Assembly: GCA_038144425.1 (NCBI GenBank)
Contig: JAYQNS010000004.1
Location: 744,001-808,000, forward strand
Origin: Salivita marina
GTDB lineage: Bacteria > Pseudomonadota > Gammaproteobacteria > Pseudomonadales > Azotimanducaceae
Length of the DNA: 64,000 nucleotides
Reading direction: 5' to 3'
The first letter of the stretch is position 1. Each line of letters opens with the position of its first letter. Position numbers and translations under genes: made by a program. This document shows, piece after piece, positions 8,172 through 16,971 of this stretch. Under the pieces are notes generated by a model. It was not told the DNA's origin. It made no database searches and worked only from the letters and a program-made list of their open reading frames with translations.

Positions 8172-8752
8172 GTGCGCATTATCGGCGGCGCGCTCCGGGG
8201 CCAGCGCGTGCCCGTAGCCCCTCGCCCAGGCCTCCGTCCTACCCCAGGGCGGAGCCGGGAAACGCTGTTTAACTGGCTTCGGGAAGACCTTCAGGACGCC
8301 CGAGTGCTCGACGTCTTTGCCGGTAGCGGCGCCCTCGGCCTGGAAGCGCTGTCCCGGGGCGCCGCCGCCGTCACCTTTATCGAAAAGGATCGCCGGGCCG
8401 CCCTGGTGCTCCGCACCACCCTTGAGCGCCTCGGGGGCGAGCGCACCACACTTCTAGAGCGCGATGCGCTAACGGTTCTCGAGAAAACCGCCTTTCCCCA
8501 GCCCTTTAACCTGGTGTTCATCGACCCCCCTTCGCTACCCCCCTGGCGCTGGCAGCTCTCACGGCCCTGGCCGCCGGGGCCCTCCTGGCCCCCGGCGCGA
8601 AGGTCTACGTGGAAATGCCCAAGGGCACCGAGCTCACCCTACCCCGCGGCTTCGATCTCCTACGCCAAACCCAAGCGGGGGAAAGTGTTGCCCAGCTCGT
8701 GCACTGGAGGCCCCTCCGAGTGACCCCGGAGGCGGTGGAAGCGCGTTTGTGA
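8172..8752 (+). pseudogene. rsmD: 16S rRNA (guanine966-N2)-methyltransferase RsmD, with a one-base frameshift
   Basis: The N-terminal frame has RIIGGALRG, LRPTPGRSRETLFNWL and the SAM loop LDVFAGSGALGLEALSRG, all typical of RsmD. It reaches the catalytic site as IDPPS, then turns into nonsense. The family has DPPF here. Adding one C to the C6 run at 8525-8530 restores DPPFATPLALAAL and a normal end (VYVEMPKG, then a tail ending EAVEARL), giving 193 residues. The broken spot is a homopolymer, so a sequencing error is likely. A true frameshift would remove the C-terminal part. The GTG start at 8172 is the likely start. Confidence 0.8.
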
Positions 8753-8804
8753 CCCCGGAAACAATGGGCTAGCATCGCGGCGCGAGCAAAGGGAGGGGTT
8801 TCGC

Positions 8805-9284
8805 ATGCGTACGGTGGTTTACCCAGGCACGTTCAATCCGATCACGGTGGGGCACACCGATCTGGTGAAGCGGGCGCTCAAGCTTTTTGATCGGGTGATT
8901 GTGGCCATTGGCACGAGCCCGCAAAAGAACCCAGAGGTGGACCTCGCAGACCGCATCGCCCTGTGCCGGGAGGTCCTTGCGGACATCCCCGGCGTGGAAG
9001 TCGACGGCTTTAACGAGCTCCTCGTGGACTATGTCCGCCGTAAGGAGGCGGGCTTCATTCTCCGTGGCATCCGCACCGTCGCCGACTTCGAATACGAATT
9101 CCAGATGGTGGACATGAACCGCGCCCTTGCGCCAGACATCGAATACGTATTCCTGGCCCCGTCGGAGAACTGCTCCTTTATTTCATCCACGCTGGTGCGG
9201 GAAATCGCAGCCTATGGCGGTGATGTGAGCCAATTCGTGCACCCCGCCGTGGCCAAGGCCCTAAGGGCCCAGCACAGCGGCTAG
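8805..9284 (+). CDS. coaD: Phosphopantetheine adenylyltransferase CoaD
   Basis: CoaD joins 4'-phosphopantetheine with ATP to form dephospho-CoA, the fourth step of CoA synthesis. The 159-residue protein has the nucleotidyltransferase TxGH motif (TVGH, residues 14-17) and ISSTLVR (126-132), which binds ATP phosphates. A GGGAGG site precedes the ATG. Its stop shares the palindrome CTAG with the mutM stop, so the two convergent genes overlap by four bases. Confidence 0.96.
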   Translation: MRTVVYPGTFNPITVGHTDLVKRALKLFDRVIVAIGTSPQKNPEVDLADRIALCREVLADIPGVEVDGFNELLVDYVRRKEAGFILRGIRTVADFEYEFQMVDMNRALAPDIEYVFLAPSENCSFISSTLVREIAAYGGDVSQFVHPAVAKALRAQHSG

Positions 9285-10096
9285 CGTTGGCAGCGGGGAC
9301 AGAACACCGTCGCCCGCTGGGCGAGACGCTCGCCCTTCAGAGGCGTTGTACAGCGGGGGCACGGCTGGCCCGCCCGACCATAGGCGTGCAGGGTCTGCTG
9401 AAAATAGCCCGGGCGCCCCGAGCCATCAACGAAATCCCGAAGGGTGGTGCCCCCCGCGGCAATGGCCTGGGTGAGCACGGTCCTGACCTCCGTCGCCAGC
9501 CGGTCATAGCGGGCGGCGCTGATGCGCCGAGCCGGTCGCCGGGGATGGATGCCCGCTAGAAACAAAGCCTCCGTGGCGTAGATATTCCCCACCCCCACCA
9601 CCACCGAGCCGTCCATCAGAAAGGCCTTCACCGGCGCGCTCCGGCCCTTGGCCTGCGCCGCCAGGTAGGTGCCATCAAAGGCCGGGGACAGGGGCTCGGG
9701 GCCCAGGTGCGCCAGTAGGCGGTGGTCCTCCGGCGCGCTTCCCAGCCAGTGCATAGAGCCAAAACGACGCGGGTCGTTAAAAACCAGCACGGCCCCGGAC
9801 CCTAGCGTCAGCAGGACGTGATCATGGCGCAGCCGCTCGAAAGGGGGGTGCTTCAGTTGGAGGCTCCCGGACATACCCAAGTGGACCATAAGCGCGCCGG
9901 GGCCAAGGCGAAAAAGCAGATACTTTGCCCGGCGCTCGAGGCGCGCTACCGTGAGCCCCGTCAGCACCTGGGCAAGGCCCGGGTCCACGGGCCAGCGCAG
10001 GCGCGGCTCAAAAACTTGCACCTGGGTGATGCGCTGGCCCTCCACGTGAGGGGCCAGGCCTCGACGGGTGGTTTCGACTTCGGGTAATTCAGGCAT
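9281..10096 (-). CDS. mutM: Formamidopyrimidine-DNA glycosylase MutM (Fpg)
   Basis: MutM removes 8-oxoguanine and formamidopyrimidines from DNA. The 271-residue protein starts MPELPEVETTRRGL, where Pro2 (N-terminal after Met removal) and Glu3 are the catalytic residues. It ends with a zinc finger whose ligands are CPRC and, about 20 residues later, CPRC. A conserved NDPRRFG motif is present. It is divergent from the hydantoinase gene, with start codons overlapping by two bases. Confidence 0.96.
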   Translation of the reverse strand: MPELPEVETTRRGLAPHVEGQRITQVQVFEPRLRWPVDPGLAQVLTGLTVARLERRAKYLLFRLGPGALMVHLGMSGSLQLKHPPFERLRHDHVLLTLGSGAVLVFNDPRRFGSMHWLGSAPEDHRLLAHLGPEPLSPAFDGTYLAAQAKGRSAPVKAFLMDGSVVVGVGNIYATEALFLAGIHPRRPARRISAARYDRLATEVRTVLTQAIAAGGTTLRDFVDGSGRPGYFQQTLHAYGRAGQPCPRCTTPLKGERLAQRATVFCPRCQR

Positions 10097-12158
10097 GGCA
10101 TCGCCCCCGACGGCTCCGTCAGATCATGATCGCACAGGCTCGGAAGCCCCAGCCTGCCTTCTTGGGGTGGATACGGGGGGCACCTTTACCGATTTGATCC
10201 TCTTCGATGGCGCAAGGCTACGGGTAGCCAAGGTGCTCTCCACGCCCGAGGCGCCGGAGCAGGCCATTCTGGAGGGGCTGCGGCAGCTTGGTCTCGATCC
10301 AACCACCCTGGGGCCCGAAACACAGCTCATTCACGGCACTACCGTAGCCACCAATGCTGCCCTCGAGGGCAAGGTCGCAAGAACGGCCTATCTGGGGCAG
10401 GCGGGCTTTGAGGATCTCCTGACCCTCGCCCGCCAGCAGCGGCCGGCGCTCTATGCACTCACCCCAGCGCCAACCCCTCCCCCCGTCCCCCGGGCCCTGT
10501 GCTTCGGCGCCCCCGGGCGCCTAGATGCCCAGGGCACGGAGCTTCAGCCCCTCGGTGACGCGGCTCTGGATACGGTGCTCGACGCTCTGCTTGCGGCAAA
10601 GCCCGCCGCCGTGGCTATTAACTTCCTCTTCTCCTGGAAGAACGCGGCCCACGAGGTGGCCGCCGAGGCGCGATTGCGGGCGCGACTCGAGAACGCCGGC
10701 TTCGACCCCGCGCTTTGCATCAGCCGAAGCAGCGAAATCCTTGCCGAAGCGGGAGAGTATGAGCGCGGCATGGCCACCTGGCTCAATGCGAGCCTGAGCC
10801 CGAAGGTTCGCGCCTACCTTGAGCGCCTCGGCAAAGCTCTGGGGCCGACGCGCCTGGACATTATGGCCTCCCACGGCGGGACCCTGGCGCCAGCCTTCGC
10901 CGCCAGCCACCCTGTACAGCTTCTGCTTTCGGGCCCCGCCGGCGGCGTGGCCGGCGTTGCCGCCGTGTCCCAGGCCCTCGCGGTAAATCCGGTGCTGAGC
11001 TTTGACATGGGGGGCACCTCCACCGATGTGGCCTTGGTCGACGGCTCACCCCAGCTATCCCAGGAAAGCCGCATTGGCCCCTATCCCGTGGCCGTGCCCA
11101 TGCTAGCGGTCCACACCATTGGCGCTGGCGGGGGATCCATAGCAAGCCTGGATAAAGGCGGAGCACTACAGGTCGGGCCCGCCTCCGCAGGCGCCAGCCC
11201 AGGACCCGCCTGCTATGGGCAAGGCGGCACGGCGGCCACGGTCACCGATGCCCAGGTCGTGCTCGGGCGCCTGCCCACGGATCAGGCCCTCGGCGGGCAC
11301 TTGTCGCTTCAGGACGACGCGGCCCGAACTGCCTTGAGCCCCTTGGCGAAGGCCCTGGGCTGTTCCCTAGAGCGCGCGGCGGAAGGCATTTTGGCGGTGG
11401 CAAACGACCATATGGCGCAGGCGCTTCGGGTGATGTCGCTGGAGCGCGGCATCGATCCGCGGCAATGCGTCCTCGCGAGCTTTGGGGGGGCTGGTGGCCT
11501 TCATCTATGTGATCTCGCCGATGCCCTGGGCATGGTCGAAGCCTTGATTCCCGCCTACGGGGGCGTGCTTTCGGCGTTCGGGATGCTCGCGAGCCCCCCG
11601 GCCCGGGTACTCAGCAAAGATTTGCGCTGCCCCTTGGATAAGGAAGGGCTTCGCCGCGCCCAGGGCGCCCATGGGGATCTCACCGGAGAGGGCCTCGCTG
11701 CTCTGGACGCAAAGGCCGGGCAGGCCGCCCTGGAAAGTACCCTTGCGCTGCAGTACGCGGGGCAGGGCTATGCCCTGGAAGTGCCCTTTGATCCGAGCCT
11801 TGCGACCCTCGAAGGGCTACGGGAGACCTTCGAAGCGGCGCACGACGCCCGCTACGGCTATCGCCTAGGGAAGGCGGTCAGCATGGTTCGCCTGCGCCTA
11901 ACGGTTCGGACAGCGCCGGCGCTTATCAGCGATTTGCCAGATGCCTCCGGAGAAAAAGTCACCAGCAGCCTGACGCCCTGGCCCGTGGAAGGCCACGGCG
12001 ACGTACAAAGGGTGACGCGCTCCGGGCTTCAAGCAGGAGACGAAATTCGGGGACCAGCGATTATTCAGGAGAGTACGGCTACCCACTGGCTAGCAGTGGG
12101 GTGGAGGGCGGAGTGTCAACGCGGGGGACATCTCCGCCTGCGGAAGATTCCTACTTAA
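10095..12158 (+). CDS. Hydantoinase/oxoprolinase family protein, HyuA-type subunit
   Basis: This protein of about 687 residues belongs to the HyuA / 5-oxoprolinase N-terminal family, ATP-dependent ring-opening enzymes with an actin/hexokinase-like ATP fold. Phosphate-binding loops are visible: GVDTGGTFTD near residue 24 and SFDMGGTSTD near 302. SGPAGGVAGVAAV and FGGAGGLHLCDLAD are also typical. HyuA normally works with a HyuB subunit, often in the next gene or fused, but none is present here. The substrate cannot be named. The ATG at 10095 overlaps the mutM start codon. A start further in is possible because GVDTGG usually lies nearer the N-terminus. Confidence 0.85.
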   Translation: MASPPTAPSDHDRTGSEAPACLLGVDTGGTFTDLILFDGARLRVAKVLSTPEAPEQAILEGLRQLGLDPTTLGPETQLIHGTTVATNAALEGKVARTAYLGQAGFEDLLTLARQQRPALYALTPAPTPPPVPRALCFGAPGRLDAQGTELQPLGDAALDTVLDALLAAKPAAVAINFLFSWKNAAHEVAAEARLRARLENAGFDPALCISRSSEILAEAGEYERGMATWLNASLSPKVRAYLERLGKALGPTRLDIMASHGGTLAPAFAASHPVQLLLSGPAGGVAGVAAVSQALAVNPVLSFDMGGTSTDVALVDGSPQLSQESRIGPYPVAVPMLAVHTIGAGGGSIASLDKGGALQVGPASAGASPGPACYGQGGTAATVTDAQVVLGRLPTDQALGGHLSLQDDAARTALSPLAKALGCSLERAAEGILAVANDHMAQALRVMSLERGIDPRQCVLASFGGAGGLHLCDLADALGMVEALIPAYGGVLSAFGMLASPPARVLSKDLRCPLDKEGLRRAQGAHGDLTGEGLAALDAKAGQAALESTLALQYAGQGYALEVPFDPSLATLEGLRETFEAAHDARYGYRLGKAVSMVRLRLTVRTAPALISDLPDASGEKVTSSLTPWPVEGHGDVQRVTRSGLQAGDEIRGPAIIQESTATHWLAVGWRAECQRGGHLRLRKIPT

Positions 12159-12306
12159 TCTTCGCTTCCTTGTAGATCACGTGCTTACGAACCACGGGAT
12201 CGAACTTTTTAAACTCGAGCTTGTCCGGCGTGTTCTTCTTATTCTTATCCGTCGTGTAGTAGTGGCCCGTACCGGCGGACGACACCAACTTAATCTTGTC
12301 ACGCAT
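12151..12306 (-). CDS. rpmG: 50S ribosomal protein L33
   Basis: This is a 51-residue basic protein beginning MRDKIKLVSSAGTGHYYTT and ending EAKIK, matching bacterial L33. It lacks the zinc-binding CxxC pairs and is therefore the Cys-free form. It follows rpmB by 11 bases, the usual rpmBG pair. Its 3' end overlaps the end of the convergent hydantoinase gene by eight bases. Confidence 0.95.
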   Translation of the reverse strand: MRDKIKLVSSAGTGHYYTTDKNKKNTPDKLEFKKFDPVVRKHVIYKEAKIK

Positions 12307-12317
12307 GGCGTGTCTCC

Positions 12318-12554
12318 TTAGACCTTTTCGCCGCGAGCGCGAAGCTCACCAAGGACCACATCGATGCCGCGCTTATCAATGACCCTGATGCCTTTTGCGG
12401 ACACCCGAAGACGAACGAAGCGCTTCTCACTCTCCACCCAGAAACGATGATAGTGGAGGTTGGGGGAGAACCGGCGGCGCGTTTTGTTGTGCGCGTGCGA
12501 CACATTGTTCCCCGTAATCGGACGCTTCCCGGTGACTTGGCACACCTGAGACAT
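12318..12554 (-). CDS. rpmB: 50S ribosomal protein L28
   Basis: This 78-residue protein begins MSQVCQVTGKRP and contains NNVSHAHNKTRRRF, hallmarks of L28. The open frame continues upstream, but the ATG at 12554 matches the family's N-terminus exactly. It is the first gene of the rpmB-rpmG operon, behind a good promoter. Confidence 0.95.
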   Translation of the reverse strand: MSQVCQVTGKRPITGNNVSHAHNKTRRRFSPNLHYHRFWVESEKRFVRLRVSAKGIRVIDKRGIDVVLGELRARGEKV

Positions 12555-12614
12555 GATGGCTTGCCTCTCGCTAAATAAGAATCGACGCACCCAGCGCGTC
12601 AAACAGAGCGCGGC

Positions 12615-12643
12615 TTTATACCAGAGCCCCTTCCAAGGCTCAA
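12615..12643 (-). promoter_or_regulatory. Predicted promoter of rpmB-rpmG
   Basis: On the minus strand TTGAGC (12638-12643), a 17-base spacer, then TATAAA (12615-12620) preceded by TGG (extended -10). This puts transcription start near 12608 and a leader of about 54 bases before rpmB. Spacing and match are good. Confidence 0.6.
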
Positions 12644-12737
12644 GGCAACGGCCGCAACTATCTGCCCAGGGGTCATGCCAAGGCCAGCGGCGAATGCTAT
12701 GGTTTGCGCCCTTTTAGCTATCGCGAGCCCCCGGGTC

Positions 12738-13973
12738 ATGTCGAGCTTGGCTGCGCGCCGTATTCTCTTAGGTATCACCGGCGGTATTGCTGCCTATAAG
12801 TGCTGCGATCTCCTTCGCCAGCTGACCGGGGCGGGAGCTGAGGTACAGGTGGTGATGACGGAAGCTGCCACGGCCTTCGTAACCCCCCTAACGCTCCAAG
12901 CGTTATCCGGGCGCTCCGTGCGCACTGCCCTCCTCGACCCGGCGGCGGAGGCGGCCATGGGGCACATCGAGCTCGCCCGCTGGGCCGAAGTGATGCTCAT
13001 CGCTCCGGCAAGCGCGGATGCCATCGCTCGGCTGGCCCAGGGCCAGGCTAACGATCTTCTAAGCACTTGCTACCTAGCTTTTAATGGCCCGAAATTTATC
13101 GCCCCCGCCATGAATCAGGCCATGTGGCGGGCGCCCGCCACGGCGCGCAACGTGGAAACCCTCGAAGCCGATGGGGTCACCGTGCTCGGCCCGGCCACCG
13201 GCGTGCAGGCCTGCGGCGACGAGGGTCCGGGACGCATGGTTGAGCCGGACGCCCTGGTGAGCACCCTGGCCGCCTGGGCCACCGGCGCTGAAGCGCAGAC
13301 GACCGTCGAGCCCTCACGCTGGGCGGGGCGCCACATCGTGATTACCGCCGGGCCCACGCGGGAGGCCCTTGATCCGGTGCGCTACCTGACCAGCCGAAGC
13401 TCCGGGCAGCAAGGCTTCGCCCTTGCCGAAGCTGCCGCCGAAGCCGGTGCTGAGGTAACCCTAATTTCCGGGCCCGTCGCCCTGCCCACGCCCCCAGGGG
13501 TGACTCGGGTCAATGTGGAGTCCGCCTTGGAGATGCTTGCTGCTACCGAGACGGCATTCGACGCCGCGGACCTCGTCATTGCCGTGGCTGCCGTGGCCGA
13601 TTACCGCGCAGACACGGTTGCGCCACAGAAGCTCAAGCGGGAGGGCGCGGAGGGGCTCACGCTCAACCTCGTTGCCAACCCCGACATCATTGCCACCCTC
13701 GGCGCCCGCCGGGGCCAGGGCACCTACCCGGTACTCGTGGCCTTTGCCGCAGAAACAGAGAACATGGTCGCCCACGCGGAAGGAAAGCGAAGCCGTAAAG
13801 GCGTCGATTTTGTGGTTGCCAATGACGTATCTCGAGCCGATATCGGCTTTAATAGCCGGGACAATTGCGTCACCGTGGTCGGGCCCGCTGGGGCGGAAGC
13901 GCTTCCGAAAATGAGCAAGCGGGCCCTTAGCGCACAGCTGCTAAACCGCTTCGCCGCAGCTCTACGGCCCTAA
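12738..13973 (+). CDS. coaBC: Bifunctional phosphopantothenoylcysteine decarboxylase / synthase CoaBC
   Basis: CoaBC performs two CoA steps: CoaB joins cysteine to phosphopantothenate, then CoaC (flavin-dependent) decarboxylates it. The N-terminal CoaC domain has GITGGIAAYK, the active-site His in MGHIELARWAE and the PAMNQAMW motif. A Cys in the ACGDEGPGRM loop follows. The CoaB half starts at GRHIVITAGPTREALDPVR. The ATG at 12738 gives 411 residues, the usual length. Earlier in-frame ATGs at 12675 and 12699 add non-conserved residues. In Pseudomonas and E. coli dut follows; here argB does. Confidence 0.93.
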   Translation: MSSLAARRILLGITGGIAAYKCCDLLRQLTGAGAEVQVVMTEAATAFVTPLTLQALSGRSVRTALLDPAAEAAMGHIELARWAEVMLIAPASADAIARLAQGQANDLLSTCYLAFNGPKFIAPAMNQAMWRAPATARNVETLEADGVTVLGPATGVQACGDEGPGRMVEPDALVSTLAAWATGAEAQTTVEPSRWAGRHIVITAGPTREALDPVRYLTSRSSGQQGFALAEAAAEAGAEVTLISGPVALPTPPGVTRVNVESALEMLAATETAFDAADLVIAVAAVADYRADTVAPQKLKREGAEGLTLNLVANPDIIATLGARRGQGTYPVLVAFAAETENMVAHAEGKRSRKGVDFVVANDVSRADIGFNSRDNCVTVVGPAGAEALPKMSKRALSAQLLNRFAAALRP

Positions 13974-13994
13974 GCACCCCCCGGGAGTTTTGCC

Positions 13995-14891
13995 ATGCCC
14001 CTTTCCTCATCCCAAGCTGCCACGGTCGCGGAAGTTCTCACCGAGGCGCTGCCCTACATCCGGCGCTTCCAGGACAAAACCATCGTCGTAAAATTTGGTG
14101 GTAACGCCATGACCGACGAGGCGCTCCAAGCCAGCTTCGCCCGCGATGTAGTGCTGATGAAGCTTGTGGGCATGAACCCCATCGTGGTGCACGGCGGAGG
14201 GCCGCAGATTGGCGATCTGCTTGAGCAACTGAAGATCGAGTCCCACTTCGTCGACGGCATGCGGGTCACGAACGAGGCCACCATGGACGTCGTGCAGATG
14301 GTGCTTGGGGGGCTTATCAACAAGGACATCGTGGGGTTAATCAACGCCCACGGCGGCCGGGCCATCGGCCTCACGGGAAAGGATGCGGATCTGGTCCGAG
14401 CCCGGCCCATGAAGCTCAAAGCGAAGGCCGATGGCTCTGCGCCCGTGGATCTAGGACACGTGGGCGATGTGGCTCACATTGATCGCGCGGTCATCGATTT
14501 GCTGGTGGGCTCGGAGTACATCCCTGTTATCGCCCCCATCGGCATCGGGGAGGATGGGGCCTCCTACAATATTAACGCCGATGTGGTGGCAGGACGGCTG
14601 GCGGAAGCGGTGGATGCGGAAAAGCTGATTCTGCTTACCAACACCCCTGGGCTCCTTGATGCCCAAGGCCAGGTACTCACCGGTCTCACGGCCAAGAAGG
14701 TCGCCGATCTCATCGATGATGGCACCATTCACGGGGGCATGCTCCCGAAGATCACCCACGCCCTTGAGGCCGTCGAGCATGGCGTCCGAAGCGCCCACAT
14801 CATCGACGGTCGGGTAGAACATGCGGTGCTGCTAGAAATTTTCACCGATACGGGGATTGGCACTCTGATCACCCGCGACGAGGAGCGCTAG
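13995..14891 (+). CDS. argB: Acetylglutamate kinase ArgB
   Basis: ArgB phosphorylates N-acetylglutamate, the second step of arginine synthesis, and is often the feedback-controlled one. The 298-residue protein has VVKFGGNAM at the ATP-binding Lys, the VHGGGPQIG loop and the NINAD substrate/nucleotide region. The N-terminal helix (about residues 10-25) seen in arginine-inhibited hexameric forms is present, so feedback inhibition is plausible. It lies 21 bases after coaBC and 3 bases before slmA. Confidence 0.95.
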   Translation: MPLSSSQAATVAEVLTEALPYIRRFQDKTIVVKFGGNAMTDEALQASFARDVVLMKLVGMNPIVVHGGGPQIGDLLEQLKIESHFVDGMRVTNEATMDVVQMVLGGLINKDIVGLINAHGGRAIGLTGKDADLVRARPMKLKAKADGSAPVDLGHVGDVAHIDRAVIDLLVGSEYIPVIAPIGIGEDGASYNINADVVAGRLAEAVDAEKLILLTNTPGLLDAQGQVLTGLTAKKVADLIDDGTIHGGMLPKITHALEAVEHGVRSAHIIDGRVEHAVLLEIFTDTGIGTLITRDEER

Positions 14892-14894
14892 TCC

Positions 14895-15539
14895 ATGGCA
14901 GGGGCAGGCTCACGGTCCGGCGAGCGAAAGGCGCACATCCTAAAGGCCTTTGCGACCATGCTTGAGCAACATCCCGGGGGACGCATCACTACCGCAGCTC
15001 TCGCCCGGGAGGTGGGGGTTTCGGAGGCCGCGCTCTATCGTCACTTTGCTAGCAAGGCCCAGATGTTCGAGGGGCTGATCTCCTTTCTGGAGGAGACGGT
15101 GCTAGGCCGGGTGCCCGCCATCAAGCAGGAGCTTTCGCAGGCGCCGGAGCGCTGCGGGGCGCTGCTCACCGTGCTGCTGTCTTTCTGCGCGAAGAACCCG
15201 GGCTTTGCCCGCTTACTCACGGGGGACGTGCTGGCAGGGGAAACGGAGCGCCTTCGGAAGCGCATGGCCCAGCTCTTTGAGCGCATCGAAACGCAGCTTC
15301 GGCAGTTTATTCGGGACGGGGAGCTCGCCCAAGGCCAGCGCACCCGGCTCCCTGCGGCCCTCTGCGCCAACCTTATGCTGGCCGCCGCCGAAGGGCGCAT
15401 TGCCCAGTTTGTCCGCGGCGGGTTTGAGCCCACGCCCCTGGAGCACTGGCCTCACCAGTGGCAAACCCTGGCAGAGGCCTGTTTTGACCCCCCACCCCCC
15501 GACCTAGCGAGGCCTGGGCCTGCGCCTTTGGCACCCTAG
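14895..15539 (+). CDS. slmA: Nucleoid occlusion factor SlmA (TetR family)
   Basis: SlmA binds chromosomal sites and blocks FtsZ rings over the nucleoid. The 214-residue protein has a TetR-type helix-turn-helix (about residues 30-55, ending VSEAALYRHFASKAQMFEGL), a close match to the SlmA recognition helix, and a C-terminal dimer domain. The Pro-rich C-terminal tail is longer than usual. Its place next to pyrE matches E. coli. Stop codons of slmA and pyrE share CTAG. Confidence 0.88.
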   Translation: MAGAGSRSGERKAHILKAFATMLEQHPGGRITTAALAREVGVSEAALYRHFASKAQMFEGLISFLEETVLGRVPAIKQELSQAPERCGALLTVLLSFCAKNPGFARLLTGDVLAGETERLRKRMAQLFERIETQLRQFIRDGELAQGQRTRLPAALCANLMLAAAEGRIAQFVRGGFEPTPLEHWPHQWQTLAEACFDPPPPDLARPGPAPLAP

Positions 15540-16213
15540 ACACGGGCGCCGTAGCGCGCCCGATAGGCGGCGAGCGCCGCCTGCTCTCCCAGCTGGTTCT
15601 CTGTAGCAAGCCAGTCGAGAATATCGTCTAAGGTGACGATCGCCCGGACCGGAACCTGGAGTTCCGCCTCGAGCATCTGCACCGCGGAACGCGTCCCCTC
15701 GGCCCCGCGCTCCTGGCGATCCAGGGCAGTAAGCACAGCCACGAGCTGAGCGCCCGCGGCCTCAAGAAGGGGAAGCACTTCGCGAATCGCTGTTCCAGCC
15801 GTAATCACGTCATCCACCAGCAAAACGCGCTGCCCCTCCAGGGCCGCCCCCACCAGCTGGCCCCCTTCGCCGTGGTCCTTGGTTTCCTTTCGGTTGTAGG
15901 CGAGGCCAACCTCCTGGCCGTGGTGCTCCGCCAGCGCCGTGGCCATGGCCGTGGCAATGGGAATGCCCTTGTAGGCCGGGCCAAAAACCAGATCAAACTC
16001 CACCCCGAGACCCTGGGCGGAGGCGGCGTAGGCGCGCCCCAGACCAGCCATGGCACTGCCGCTGGAGAAGGCGCCAGCGTTGAAAAAATATGGACTTTCC
16101 CGCCCGGACTTTAGGGTGAAGGAGCCAAAGCGAAGCGCCTCCTGAGCCGCCGCCAGGGCCAAGAAATCGTGGCGAACGCGATCCTTTGCCGCCTTTCCTG
16201 CCCTCTCGGTCAT
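15536..16213 (-). CDS. pyrE: Orotate phosphoribosyltransferase PyrE
   Basis: PyrE transfers phosphoribose from PRPP to orotate, forming OMP in pyrimidine synthesis. The PRPP-binding motif VLLVDDVITAGTA and the FTLKSGRESPYFFNAG entry motif are clear. At 225 residues it is slightly long because of an extra N-terminal stretch (about 12 residues). The start overlaps the rph stop by four bases, the known rph-pyrE operon order. No attenuator-like hairpin with a U-tract is evident between them because there is no gap. Confidence 0.95.
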   Translation of the reverse strand: MTERAGKAAKDRVRHDFLALAAAQEALRFGSFTLKSGRESPYFFNAGAFSSGSAMAGLGRAYAASAQGLGVEFDLVFGPAYKGIPIATAMATALAEHHGQEVGLAYNRKETKDHGEGGQLVGAALEGQRVLLVDDVITAGTAIREVLPLLEAAGAQLVAVLTALDRQERGAEGTRSAVQMLEAELQVPVRAIVTLDDILDWLATENQLGEQAALAAYRARYGARV

Positions 16214-16932
16214 GCGCGGAGCGCCTCGTCCTGGGCGGCAAAGAGCTGGCGCCCCCCCTGCTGCGCCAGGGCTACCAGCGTCGTGAGCTCCTCCGCCGAG
16301 AAGGGCGCGCCCTCCGCCGTGCCCTGTACCTCAATGAGACGGAGATCCTCGGCGAGCACCACGTTCATGTCCGTTTCCGCCGTAGAGTCTTCGTCGTAGT
16401 CCAAATCGAGCACCGGGACGCCCTTCACTACGCCCACGGACACCGCGGCGATGCGCTGTGTGAGGGCAGGCTTCGGCAGACGACCGGCGGCTTCGAGGGA
16501 GGCGAGGGCGTCCATCAAGGCAACGCAGGCCCCGGAAATCGCTGCAGTTCGCGTACCGCCGTCCGCCTGGAGCACATCGCAATCCACCTTGAGGGTGATC
16601 TCCCCAAGGGCTGAGAGATCCACAGCCATGCGAAGGGAGCGGCCGATCAGACGCTGAATTTCCTGGGTGCGACCGCTTTGCTTTCCTCTCGCAGCCTCCC
16701 GATCGCTGCGCGTGTGCGTAGCGCCTGGCAACATGCCGTATTCCGCTGTAAGCCAGCCCTGCCCCTTACCGCGCAAAAAAGGCGGCACGCCCGGAGTCAC
16801 GGAGACGGTGCACAGCACCTGGGTACGGCCGAAGGCCGCGAGCACGGACCCCGCGGCATGGCAGGTAAAGCCTCGGGTGAAGGTAACGGGACGGAGAGCA
16901 TCCGGTGCCCGTCCACTGGGCCGCTCGTGCAT
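16210..16932 (-). CDS. rph: Ribonuclease PH
   Basis: RNase PH is a phosphate-dependent exonuclease that trims tRNA 3' ends. The 240-residue protein contains the active-site stretch GWLTAEYGMLPGATHTR and RTQEIQRLIGRSLR, plus the DCDVLQADGGTRTAAI motif with its catalytic Asp. It is full length, unlike the frameshifted copy in E. coli K-12. It is divergent from yicC across a 103-base promoter region. Confidence 0.96.
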   Translation of the reverse strand: MHERPSGRAPDALRPVTFTRGFTCHAAGSVLAAFGRTQVLCTVSVTPGVPPFLRGKGQGWLTAEYGMLPGATHTRSDREAARGKQSGRTQEIQRLIGRSLRMAVDLSALGEITLKVDCDVLQADGGTRTAAISGACVALMDALASLEAAGRLPKPALTQRIAAVSVGVVKGVPVLDLDYDEDSTAETDMNVVLAEDLRLIEVQGTAEGAPFSAEELTTLVALAQQGGRQLFAAQDEALRA

Positions 16933-16971
16933 AGCACTTCCTTTTGTTAATAACAGTTTTCCTAACCGGCC

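Noticed and set aside
12180..12306. L33 as a zinc-free paralog replacing a zinc form
   Set aside because: Cys-free L33 is the usual form in this operon in gammaproteobacteria; nothing suggests a second copy.
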